Shown here in pieces: positions 42,111 through 51,977 of a DNA stretch of 64,000 nucleotides. A program made the position numbers and the translations under genes. The notes beneath the pieces were generated by a model. The model worked only from the letters and a program-made list of their open reading frames with translations. It was not told the origin of the DNA and did no database searches. Each line of letters begins with the position of its first letter. Position 1 is the stretch's first letter. The stretch comes from Prostheceraeus crozeri (lineage: Eukaryota > Platyhelminthes > Polycladida > Euryleptidae), in the NCBI GenBank assembly GCA_907163375.1, contig CAJQUW010015427.1, positions 62,001 through 126,000 of the forward strand, given 5' to 3'.

Positions 42111-42814
42111 TAAATTTTTATTATTCAAATAAAATTTTTTTGAATCTGAGTAAAGTTGAGTAATTTTACCAATAGAAACATAATTCACATTTAATTCAAA
42201 AACATTTACTTCAATTAAATTTTTATTCTTTTTATGAAACTTTAGTAACCTATTATAATCATATGGAAATTCATCTAAGCCATCAGAAAGATCAAATTCA
42301 CTTATGTATTCTTCTTTATTGTAATGACTTAGTCTTTCTTTATGATATTCTGCAGGATGTAAATGTGCTATAATACTCCACAGAAAACAATAATCATCTT
42401 CATTTTTTATGTTGATTATTTGTGGTGAACTGAAAGGTAAAGGAACATAACTACCACCAGTATTATTTTTATATTTATCAATTTACTATTTTCTTAGATA
42501 GTATTTTAACAAATCTCCAACCAGATTCACGTAACTGGGCTTCAAACATAAAATTTTCTAATTTATTTATCATCGATTCAAATATAGGTAGTATATCATT
42601 TACATTATGAATTTCTTGCGAATTTGTAAAATGTCCTTGTATTATTTCTTCAGGAATTCCATCAGGTCCATTTTTTGTATAAAGTACTTCTACATTCATA
42701 TAACATTTGAAAGATTTCTTGAATATTTTGAAAAAGTTTGTTAATACATTATAAAAAGTTTCATCGGTTTAATTATGTTCAACAGATTCATTAAATAAAT
42801 ATTTTATATCTGTT

Positions 42815-42970
42815 ACTGGCGAAGCCCTAGAGCCTTCGGTTCGTTCCACTTCATCGGTTTTTTTAGTTTCATCAAATTCATCTATTTCGTTAAATTCATC
42901 AGTATCGCTAAATAAATACCTTCCATCTGGTGCGGGCGAAGCCCTAGAACCTTCGGTTCGTACATGTTCA
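42815..42970. repeat. Two in-frame palindromic repeats in the P2 polymerase N-terminus
   Basis: GGCGAAGCCCTAGAGCCTTC at about 42822 and GGCGAAGCCCTAGAACCTTC at about 42943. On the minus strand both read RTEGSRASP followed by VTD or APD, so the polymerase linker contains a duplicated repeat peptide. Confidence 0.75.
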
Positions 42971-43241
42971 TCTTCACTATAAAAAACTTTTTCATCATCA
43001 AATATTTTTTTAACTTTTATATCAGTAGGTAATGTTTCTAGATAGTTTTTATAATTATTTAATTTTAATATATTTCCTTCATCAACTCGATCTACATTTT
43101 GTAAATGCAATTTACTTTGTAAATGAGATTGATAACTTCTTTTTGTTTGCAACTTTTTTTACATAAGTTACAATAAAACTTGGTATTTTCCATTTTTTAT
43201 TTTTTAAAGAAAAAATTTGTGTCTTAATTTTAGTTACAAAC

Positions 43242-43292
43242 ATTCTAATATCAAGGTCTTGAGAGTTATTCTCAAGACCTTGATATTAGAAT
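43242..43292. terminator. Perfect 22-bp-arm hairpin between two minus-strand P2 genes
   Basis: Arm 43242-43263 (ATTCTAATATCAAGGTCTTGAG) is the exact reverse complement of 43271-43292, with a 7-nt loop. It lies between the 3' end of the 43387-44703 gene and the start of the polymerase gene, where it could end or process a transcript. A partial third copy (TATATCAAGGTCTT) follows. Terminator role is inference. Confidence 0.45.
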
Positions 43293-43386
43293 TATATCAA
43301 GGTCTTATTATATATTTCACGTTCTTTAGTTATTTTATTTTCTTTGTCACATTGAGTTTTATCACATTAAGTTTTATCATATTAAG

Positions 43387-44703
43387 TTTTATCATATAAC
43401 GTTTTATCAAAAGATAATTTAAATTTATTTTCACTAACTATTGATTCTTTATCATCATCATAAATTGATTCTTCAACATGATAAATTACACTTTTTGGTA
43501 TAGGATGCCATTCACTGATAGGAACATCTAATTCCAAATTATATTTAGTATTTGATAATGATATAATAGAGAAAAATATTGGTCTTTGTTCTCTTTTGGA
43601 AAATTTAATAACACCACCATCATCTGAATCATTTTTAGTTTTTATTAAAGATGATAAATATTTAAATTGATTAGATGTAAATCCTAATTTAAATTTTGTA
43701 GACCCGACACATAGTTGTCTAACAGTATCTTCAACTATTCCATCATTATTATTTTCAATTGTAAGAAAATGAAATTTAGATAAATTTTGATTATATGTAG
43801 TGTTAATATCATGCTGAGATATAAATTTTTATAATTACTAATTTTTTTGTAATCTTTGTTACCCTTCACACCTTTTTCAGATGTTTCAGAATCATCATCT
43901 ATATTATCATCATCTATATTATCATCATCATTATTATCATAAATATTATTATGAGATTCTTTAAAATTATTATAATGAGATTCTTTAAAATTATTATGAT
44001 TATGGTCATTGTTAATAGAATAAGGTGTTGTACACATATAAATTTTCTCTTGTTGAGCTAAACCATTTATGTAAGATTTTAATAAATTGATATTTAAGTT
44101 TGAATATAATCCTATATAAGTATCATCATCATATCTTTGTGGCATTTCTGATGTTTCTTTTTTATAAATTGTATCTCTATAATAAACTTGGCATAATAAT
44201 TCTTCGTTATGTTTTTTACTCTCGATATGAATATTATATTGATTAAACTCATCAACAAATAATCTAATTTTTTCCTTTGAAAACGATTTTAATTTTTTAA
44301 CTGATTCTCTAATATTGATATAATTAATTATTTTAGTTTCTATCCAATCTGTATTACTAATTGGTAACACTGCTCTAATAAATCCATAAACATTATTATG
44401 GCCTATTATAAACATATTTTCTTTATTTAATTCTACATAAGCCACATCATTATATTTACTTACAATATCCATAAATTTTATAAATGGATCCGCCGGTAAA
44501 ATACAATAGTTAGTTTCTATGGAAGGTAAACCTTTAGTCTGATCTCTAAATATTTCGGCTTGTAATTCAAATAAAATATTTACATCTATACATGGATTAT
44601 TATTATTATCAAAACATTTATTTTCAAATTCCGATGATCTCGTCGAATAAGAAGAACAGGAAGATACGGGCGAACATATAATTTTTAAATTTGCCTTTTG
44701 CAT
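43387..44703 (-). pseudogene. P2-specific protein next to PolB, unidentified
   Basis: About 430 codons. Start MQKANLKIICSPVSSCSSYS, a Ser/Thr-rich leader, then LFELQAEIFRDQTKGLPSIE, YVELNKENMFIIGHNNVYGF, FSKEKIRLFVDEFNQYNIHI and YIGLYSNLNINLLKSYINGL. An Asn/Asp-rich low-complexity stretch (NNIYDNNDDDNIDDD) separates this from VRQLCVGSTKFKLGFTSNQF and GGVIKFSKREQRPIFFSI. Two alternating alpha/beta halves with a VIKFS...PIFF-like strand could be a sliding-clamp fold, but this is weak. It occurs only in P2, adjacent to its polymerase. Broken. Confidence 0.45.
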
Positions 44704-44775
44704 TTTTTTTATTTTTATTAGAAAAAAATTTTTTTTTCTCATTATATAAAAAAATTACTTTTTTATTGTTAAAAT

Positions 44776-45663
44776 ATGATGTTACCAAATGTTGGTGGAG
44801 GTGCATATATCCCGAATAATCGTGAATTAGAAATAGAAATAGAAAGTTATATCATGAAAACTGGAGACGTTTTATCTGGTCCATTGCATCTTTTTATTCT
44901 TCCGCAACAAAATACAGAGTTAACAAATAAACAATATGTTGATACACAAATCAATGACTTAAAAGAAAAATATATAAATGATGTTTTGGTTCCACTGATG
45001 AATGAATTAAAGTTGCTTAAACTTAATGACAAATCATTGAACGAAAAATTATTAAAACTTGATAAAAAGTATAGAGAGCTAGAAGCAGATATAGCAAAAC
45101 TTTTTAAAAAGATTTCAGAACAATCAAACATTTTAATATTACTTTCTATAAAGTTAAAATCTGCAGTCATTAAAAATAAACATCAGATACAACTATTCAA
45201 AGAACTGTTAGAAGATGAAATAGAAAAACTACCTGAAAGAATTAAAAAAAATTTAAAGCAGTTACAAACTACATTCCAGAAAAGTGTTGATGAATTAAGT
45301 TCTAAAATGACTCAACAAATGAAAAAGATGAATAGAATAATAAATGATGTAAACTCACTTAATCAAAAAGTTGATAAAATGAAAACTCTTAAAATCAATT
45401 TAGAAAATGAATTAAAGAAAAATTTACAAGATAACTCTAAAGAAAATAAAGAACAGTTAGATTCTGTTAAAAGACAATTAGATGGTCTTAAAATTAAGTT
45501 AAATGCTCTTAAAACGCCGTTGAAGATGAATCAGGAGAAAATGCAAGTTAATAGAAAAGAAATTAAAGTACATCACACGCTGCTTGAGGCAATAGATAAA
45601 GTGCAACGGAAAATTAATAAAGTTATCACGAAGTTGTTGTCCATTCACAAACGTAAATCTTAA
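44776..45663 (+). CDS. P2 coiled-coil fibre-like protein
   Basis: 295 codons, over 95 percent identical by eye to 31578-32465, in the opposite orientation relative to the left module. Same tail-fibre-like block (MKTGDVLSGPLHLFILPQ, NKQYVDTQI) and long heptad coiled coil. It begins 73 bp from the divergent P2-specific gene, so the spacer 44704-44775 is probably a bidirectional promoter region. Open throughout. Confidence 0.65.
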   Translation: MMLPNVGGGAYIPNNRELEIEIESYIMKTGDVLSGPLHLFILPQQNTELTNKQYVDTQINDLKEKYINDVLVPLMNELKLLKLNDKSLNEKLLKLDKKYRELEADIAKLFKKISEQSNILILLSIKLKSAVIKNKHQIQLFKELLEDEIEKLPERIKKNLKQLQTTFQKSVDELSSKMTQQMKKMNRIINDVNSLNQKVDKMKTLKINLENELKKNLQDNSKENKEQLDSVKRQLDGLKIKLNALKTPLKMNQEKMQVNRKEIKVHHTLLEAIDKVQRKINKVITKLLSIHKRKS

Positions 45664-45704
45664 CGTAAATATTTTTTCCCAAAAGTCAAATTTATTCCTA
45701 AAAA

Positions 45705-46190
45705 ATGCCTATAATTTATAAACAAAATCTTAAACATTTTGCTTCAAATAAAAAAATTGCTCATGAACCATCTATGAAATCTGTTTACCATTATGACAGT
45801 GTAGAAACAATTCAAAAAGAAGGGGCTGGCATCTTTTCTGGAAAAGGAAGTATCGTTAACTTGATAAAAAATAATAAAGATTTGAGTACATCTGCTGCTA
45901 AAGGAGCAGCTGCTATAGGTAGTACAGCTAGTGCAATATCAAATGCTGTTAAGTCTCAAAACTAATTAAAACAACTTGAAACTATTCGTAAACTTAACAA
46001 TGATTCTGAAGAACTAAAAAAATTAAAAAAACTTTCAGAGGAAACAAAAAACAAAATTGCTAACATAGTACCAGCAGGCGAAGCCTCGAGGAACGGAGTT
46101 CCGTCTGATAGTAAACAGGAGAAGAAATCAGGCGTAGCCATAGAGCGTTCAATTGAAGAAATAAGAGGTAATGGTCTAGCAAAATTCTAA
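45705..46190 (+). pseudogene. P2 small Ala-rich protein
   Basis: Counterpart of 30989-31458: MPIIYKQNLKHFASNKKI, GAGIFSGKGSIVNLIKNN, SAAKGAAAIGSTASAISNAV, then a lysine-rich helix and a final RGNGLAKF. A palindromic GGCGAAGCCTCGAGGAACGG repeat is embedded near 46077. Broken. Confidence 0.5.
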
Positions 46191-46297
46191 AATTACATTT
46201 TAGTAAAATTTTTTTGCTAATTTTTTTAGCAATTTTTTTTGTAAAATTTTTTCTATGAATGAGAAAAAACAAAAAAGTCAAATTATTTTTTATGAAA

Positions 46298-47632
46298 ATG
46301 TCTTCTCTTATCGAAAATAAATTTAGATTAGACGATCCTCCGTTCGTCAGTTACAATCAAAAAAAGAATGACTATATAAGAATTGCTATGAATCCCGGAT
46401 CTTCCAGTTGAGTAAATACTGGATGAGATTTAATTTGTGAAGTTGATAATCAGCAAAGTTATTTATATTTACCTGATTCCTTTTTACATAGTGAATATTC
46501 TTTATATAGTGATGCCAATTTTACAACACCATTACCAGATACCGATAGTATTGCATTAGAGAATAATTTTTTTCCAAGATTATTTACACAAATGCGTTTA
46601 GATGTTGCAACTCAAAATATAGAAACAATAAGTGATTCTCCAGGTGTAATTGATACAATGCTTAGATTCATAACAATTGGTGAAAATAATAAAAAGCATG
46701 AAATCGAAGGTTGGTTTCCTGATACTAATGATGGTATAATTGTTGATGACTTATCTCACGCTGGAACAGATGCAGCAGGAATTGCGAAAGATGTAGAAAA
46801 TATTGCAAAACATTTAAATAAAACAAACAATACTGCATATAAAGAAAGACGTGAATTTAACAAGAAAAGTAAACAGACAGTAAATTGGTCATTGTCTCCA
46901 TTATTCGGATATTTAGATTATGACAAAATATCATATCAACAAAAATTTAAATTAATAATTTATCGTACAGCAAATAATGAATTAATCTTTTTTGGTAAGA
47001 CTGGAAAAAAAGCATATTTAAAAATTGTTAGACTTGAATTGTGGATTCAGCATATTACTCCTAGTTTAGAGGTTGAATCAGCTATTGCAAAAAGATTAAA
47101 TACTAACAAACCAATTCCAGTAAATTTTCTAAAGCGTACTGCTAGTTCAGTAATTTTTTCAGAGCAAAGATTTAACTGGCATTTTACTAGAACTTCGAAT
47201 ACTCCAAGATATTTATTACTAACATTTCAAAGAAATAATTCTCCAAGTTTTGATAAGAACAACAATCTTTTTCATATTAATACAATTCGAAGTTTACAAG
47301 TTTCATTAAATCAAACCCGATATCCAATTGATCCATTAAGATTCGATGATACCAATAATCAATTTATGGAAGGATATGATGCTTATAGAAATCATTGTAT
47401 AGAATTTGGAGTTGAACAACAATTAACTCCTGGAGATTGGAAACATTTATATGCGGTTTTCTGTTTCGATTTAAGTGCACAATCTGAAGATATTATCAAG
47501 ACTGGTTGTGATGTTACAATTAATATTGAAAAAAAAGATTCCACAACTTCATTGATGGCTTATGGTTTATTGCTAGAAGATGTAAAATATTCTATTGAAG
47601 TTCTTAATGGAAAGACGGCTAGGATAGATTAA
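46298..47632 (+). pseudogene. P2 major capsid protein (hexon-like)
   Basis: Counterpart of 29589-30922, about 95 percent identical by eye, with KQTVNWSLSPLFGYLD, NTIRSLQVSLNQTRYPID, LTPGDWKHLYAVFCFDLS and TSLMAYGLLLEDVKYS. From 46592 onward 346 codons are open. Followed by a 140-bp spacer with four AAAATTTTT(C/T)(A/G)TAACT repeats (47640-47770). Broken. Confidence 0.87.
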
Positions 47633-47774
47633 TTAAATTTTTTGGTAACTTAAAATTTTTTAGTAACTTAAAATTTGTTCTTAAGTTAAAATTTTTTCAT
47701 AACTAGAATAGATTAAAATTTTTCATAACTACAATAGATTAAAATTTTTCGTAACTTAAAATTTTTTATTAAAA

Positions 47775-48260
47775 ATGTCGGAAGCGAAAAGTAATAATAA
47801 TAATAAAACGGTTGAATTAAAACTACGTAACATCATTGACAAAAATACTCCTAAAACTATTACTGTTAATAAAAAAAAGTATTACATAAGTAAACCAATG
47901 ATAGAGAATATTCAATTACAAGAAGAAAAGAATGGCGGGATTCTCCCATTAATTCCACTAATAATAGGAGGTATAGCAGCAGCAAGAAGTATTGCAGGTG
48001 GGACAGCTGGTATTGTACAAGCAGTAAATAAAAATAAATCACAGAAGGCAGCATTAGAAGAACAAAAACGTCATAATAGAGAGTTAGAGAAATTTGCTAG
48101 GGGAGAAGGAGTAGTAGATAATTTAATTAGTAAATTAAATTTAGTTGATGAAGGAAAACGAGTTCTTAAAAATATTTTCCACAATGTTGATGATTTAATT
48201 GAAATTAAAGAAACAAAAGATGATTCTGGAATATATCTTAGTCCTAGTATGATTAGGTAA
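47775..48260 (+). CDS. P2 small hydrophobic virion-type protein
   Basis: 161-codon open frame matching 28919-29401, with the apolar segment GGILPLIPLIIGGIAAARSI and the charged helix KAALEEQKRHNRELEKFARG. It lies 53 bp before the lipase-integrase gene; the gap holds a reduced CTCAGGGCCTTTGGTCC palindromic unit. Confidence 0.55.
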   Translation: MSEAKSNNNNKTVELKLRNIIDKNTPKTITVNKKKYYISKPMIENIQLQEEKNGGILPLIPLIIGGIAAARSIAGGTAGIVQAVNKNKSQKAALEEQKRHNRELEKFARGEGVVDNLISKLNLVDEGKRVLKNIFHNVDDLIEIKETKDDSGIYLSPSMIR

Positions 48261-48313
48261 TAACCTCAGGGCCTTTGGTCCTATTCGGTAAAACATTTAT
48301 TTTATCTTTTAAA

Positions 48314-49579
48314 ATGAATTCTACAAATTCCGAAAATTTAATTAAATTAAATATTGCTAATTTAGATTTATTGAATTATCTCTTAAAAGTACATAAAACG
48401 TCAAATTGTCAGCATATTGGAGGTGACATACTAAAAACATTAGAAAACTTTCCTGGATTTATTTGGAGTAAATATTCAAAAGAAAAACATCTTCCTGGTC
48501 ATTCATATACCGGTCCAGGAACTCGATTAGATATAAGACTAGATCAGAATAATCCAAAACCAGGTGAAGAACCAATAAAGAGAGTAGATGAAGCAGCTTA
48601 CAGACATGATTTAGCTTATCGAAATCATGACCTAAGTTCTCGACATGTAGCTGATAAGAAGATGATTCAAGAATTAGATAGTATTCAAAATCCTACATTT
48701 AGAGCAAGAATTGAAAGAATGTTTGTTAAGAAAGCTTTACAAGCTAAAATATTATTCAGTCAGGGTATTGATCCGTCAGCAAATGAAACCTACGCGTCTG
48801 AAATTCATAGGGAATACAGAAAGCCGAAATATCTATTGAAGGTAAAAGTATTAAATAAAAATGATATTTGGAGTGCTGATCCTATTCATATGCCGAATGA
48901 TTCTGATTATAAATGCGCATTGACCGTTATAGATTTATATACACGATACGCTTGGGTAAAGCCTTTAAAAAACAAAAGTGGTCTGTCAGTTAAATATGCG
49001 TTTGAAGAAATCTTTAAAGAAAGTAATAGAAAGCCAAGGAAATTGTTTGTTGACAAAGGGTCTGAGTTTTATAACAGAAATGTTCAGGCACTATTTGAAA
49101 CTGTTTATTCAGCTGAAAATGCAGGAAAGGCTGTAGTAATAGAGCGTTTCAATAGATCATTGAAAAATAAAATTTTTAAGAAATTTACTTAGCAAGGAAA
49201 TCAGAAATGGTTGAAGATATTACCAGGAGTTGTAGAAGAGTATAACAATAAGATTCATTCAGGTATTGAAGAAACTCCAAAGAATGCTTCTGACGATCGT
49301 GATTTGATACGAAAGAAGGTATTTGAAAATAATTATTCGAATGAGAGTAATCCGAATCTGCAGAAACGTAAGCCGAAATTTAAGGTTGGAGATAGAGTTA
49401 GAATATTTAAGTATAAGAATAAATTTGAAAAAGGCTTTGTTGGCTATTGGACTAAAGAAATATTTGAAATTTGTAAAATAAATCAAACTTATCCGATTAC
49501 TTACGAAATCAAATATTTACATGATGAAGATATCAGAGGCCGATTTTATCAAAATGAATTACAACGAAGCGAGCTTTAA
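48314..49579 (+). pseudogene. P2 phospholipase A2-rve integrase fusion
   Basis: ATG at 48314 (MNSTNSENLIKLN). The lipase part has HLPGHSYTGPGTRLDIRL and VDEAAYRHDLAYRNHD. The integrase part has DIWSADPIHMPND, LFVDKGSEFYNRNV, VIERFNRSLKNK and a tail KPKFKVGDRVRIFKYKN with a final chromodomain-like stretch (YPITYEIKYLHDEDIRGRFY). Lipase and the catalytic core share one uninterrupted frame for over 290 codons, so the fusion is real and not an annotation artefact. Polinton integrases normally lack a lipase. Convergent with the protease. Broken near its 3' part. Confidence 0.87.
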
Positions 49580-49621
49580 CCTTTAGGTGGCGCTTTAGCT
49601 AGCTAGCTTCGCTTGATTTTT

Positions 49622-50151
49622 AATTATCATTTTCATTATTATTGGAACTAACGTTTCTGGAATGAAATTGCCTTGTTCAATTCTAACATAAAATCAGGAA
49701 ATGGTACTCCTTTTTGTAATTTAAATAAAACATAAAGACATAATTGCCCACAATCAGTAGTTCCTGGTTTTTGAATTTGAAATGTAAAATAAGCTCCATT
49801 GCCAAGTAATTTTTTAACTTCATTTGTTGGAGGCAATCCATAAGAGTCGAACCAATAGTTCTCAGCCTCTGGCCGGTCAAAATAATAATTATCTCCGTTT
49901 ATATTTCTTTGACCAGCAGACCAATGTACTCATTTTTGATCTGACGTGTGAAGATTTGTTATGAAATTTATGGTTGGAATTTTCTTCCGGGAACTGAAGG
50001 TTCCTGATGACTTATTTTTGATCAATTGTAACTCGTCTCTCATTAGGATATGAAAATTTTTTATTCCCAATTGATTAGCAATTTTCTTCAGATCAAAATT
50101 TGTAGTTGTTTGCGTTCCATATAATTTTAAGAACTCGGTAATGCTAGACAT
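49622..50151 (-). pseudogene. P2 adenovirus-type cysteine protease
   Basis: Counterpart of 26143-26631: MSSITEFLKLYGTQTTTNFD, NLHTSDQK, YYFDRPEAENYWFDSYGLPP-like sequence and GTTDCGQLCLYVLFKL (nucleophile Cys block). Convergent with lipase-integrase. Broken. Confidence 0.8.
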
Positions 50152-50279
50152 TTTATAATAAAAAAATTCTTATAGGAACCCCTAGAAGTCAGAAGGGGGG
50201 GTATTGATTTAAAACTGTCCCATAATGATGACTTTCCTTACTACTTATTCGATTTTGAAATGATTTAATTTAATGTAAA

Positions 50280-50468
50280 TTAAAAAGTGACATTGCAAGG
50301 AATCGGTTTATTAGCAGAGCTAGTGCTTCGTACATCTTTTATCAATAGTAATTCATCCCTCATCAATAGGTGAATATTCTTTATTCCCAATTGATTAGCG
50401 ATCTTATTTAAATCGAAATTTGTAGTTGCTTGCTTCCCACATACATGTAGTTTTAAGAACTCTGTCAC
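50280..50468 (-). pseudogene. Partial second copy of the P2 protease N-terminus
   Basis: Reads LKLHVCGKQATTNFDLNKI and MRDELLLIKDVRSTSSANKP, matching the first 55 residues of the protease. Its SSANKP stretch is closer to the P1 protease (TNSANKP) than to the adjacent P2 copy. It is therefore a partial duplicate, perhaps acquired by recombination with a P1-like element. Confidence 0.7.
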
Positions 50469-50971
50469 GTTATTAACCTGAGGTCACATATCACCTATAT
50501 TACTCAGTATAACTGTCGGATTTTCATCATTCATTTTAAATGAAATAAATTCCAATAACTGCAATAATGTCTACTTCTTGTACAGAAAAATAAAAACAAC
50601 GGCAGTGTATTTTACATCAAATATAATAATACAAAAATCAATCTTATCACACAATTGTACAATGGCAGTCTCATGGCAGTACACTGGAGAACAAAAGAAA
50701 ATTTAATTACATTTCAAAATAATACAAAATGCGTTACTACTAAGTTCCATGAATCATGCTTAAATATCAAAGATTATGTTACATACTGAAATATAGATCT
50801 ATACAATGGCAGTCTCATGGCAGTAGACTGGAGAACAAAAGAAAATTTAATTACATTTCAAAATAATCCTAAATGCGTTACTACTTATAAAGAAGTCTTC
50901 ATAAATATGTATGAATCAAATATGTATGTACATTGCACATATCTTAAAAAGTGAAACAACACAGTTAATGT
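50469..50971. other. P2 right-side spacer with a tandem duplication
   Basis: A stretch TACAATGGCAGTCTCATGGC followed by about 60 matching bases occurs at about 50658 and again at about 50801, a tandem or dispersed duplication with a period near 143 bp. No gene seen. Confidence 0.6.
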
Positions 50972-51409
50972 TCATTCATCTTGGGAACCAAACCTCATTT
51001 CTTCTATAGTTGTCGGTTGATTCAATTTTTCTATATAAATTTTGATTTCTTTAAAATGTTTTCTAACAAAACTAATGGGCATTGATGAATTTAAAAATAA
51101 TACGTGTGGTAGAATTAGATCTGATAAGTTCATCAAGAAATAATAATAACTTACGTTATAGGAAATTCTAAATACTTCCAAGTTTGCCACAAATCTGTTT
51201 TTTTTATTGTCACTCAATTCCGGAATTCTTTTAAACCTATAACCTTGATAAGCTGCACTTCTCCGCAACGACCCATGGTGCACTTTATCACTTGCAATCA
51301 GTTTTGAAATCATAGTAGCACTATCTTCGATGGTAATGAAATGTTCTTTTGTAACATTGAACTGAGGAATTGTAGTAGTGGACAGTAGTATAGGGTATAG
51401 GATTCGCAA
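50972..51409 (-). pseudogene. Unidentified 145-codon ORF in the right part of P2
   Basis: Open frame with VTKEHFITIEDSATMISKLI, HHGSLRRSAAYQGYRFKRIP and MPISFVRKHFKEIKIYIEKL. Codon usage is more balanced than in the Polinton genes, and it has no counterpart in P1. Coding-like sequence continues upstream on the same strand to about 51530 in another frame (ALHSDEPPNC). It could be captured host sequence or a fragment of another element. Family not recognised. Confidence 0.35.
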
Positions 51410-51539
51410 TGGTTCAGGAAGTCCGGAAGTAACTGCATTGTTTTATGAATGCTGGTATCAGCTGTTCCCTACAATTGGGAGGTTCATCAGAGTGCAAAGC
51501 AGTAACAATAACAGGCATTGTAAGAGATTGTGCTACATT

Positions 51540-51977
51540 CTTAAAGAAATATTTTTCCCCTAGACATAGTTTAAATATGAATTAGAAGGTTCTTAACCTC
51601 GTTTAGACATAAAAATGATTAAAAATTCATAAATTTAGGAATAATTGGGGTTATTTTAACTACTCCTAAAATTACCAATTTCTCTGATTTACAGTGTCTT
51701 TGAACGGTCATGATTTTGGGAGTAAAATGTCATAATCACAAATTTGAGATTCTTGACTTTTCTGATTTTACAGTGTCCTTCAACGGTCATGATTTGAGCA
51801 AGAGAAAAAATAATCATAATCTCAAATTTGAGATTTTGAAAAATTTGAAAAATTAGGTATTTCTAAAAACGCCTAAATTTATGAATTTAGGTCTTAAAAA
51901 CCTGAAAAAAAGGGTTCAATTTCATGAATTTATGTCGTTTTTAAAAATACCAATTTTTCTGAATTTGTCTTGGCCTG
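51540..51977 (-). repeat. P2 right terminal inverted repeat (TIR-B)
   Basis: Reverse complement of 33066-33620 without the internal duplication. Ends CTGAATTTGTCTTGGCCTG at 51977. What follows (GAACGG) does not match the left flank. Confidence 0.85.

Larger units (their letters stand above)
37468..43193 (-). pseudogene. P2 family-B DNA polymerase with C2H2 finger and endonuclease-VII-like insert
   Basis: From 43193: N-terminal FYCNLCKK...SHLQSKLH (C2H2 finger), an acidic linker, then FMFEAQLRESGWRFVKIL, TGGSYVPLPF and YCFLWSIIAHLHPAEYHK. After the LINE insert: NFLCLQCMTSF...NRHLENC (second finger), Exo I FTIYCDFEA, CFYCGKEF...KVKDHDHLNGLYRGAAHNFC (endonuclease-VII-like His-Me finger), YDFHLIMKDL (Exo II), YLQIDVLILADLF (Exo III), YDFNSLYSSCM (Pol A), LMDNVFYGKT (Pol B) and C-terminal LPDGITTLPF. 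This PolB type is common in invertebrate genomes and is the same as in E3. On the strand opposite to the P1 polymerase. Heavily broken. Confidence 0.85.
33066..51977. mobile_element. P2: Polinton/Maverick, 18.9 kb, broken
   Basis: It is bounded by inverted repeats starting CAGGCCAAGACAAATTCAG, unrelated to TIR-A. The left module (membrane, coiled-coil, penton, ATPase) and the block fibre, small protein, capsid, hydrophobic protein, lipase-integrase and protease match P1 closely. The protease-to-fibre block is inverted relative to P1. The polymerase region (37468-44703, minus) is entirely different. It is a fossil with about fifteen or more breaks, a LINE fragment inserted in the polymerase and a 329-bp insert in the ATPase. 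No target duplication is visible. Confidence 0.9.
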
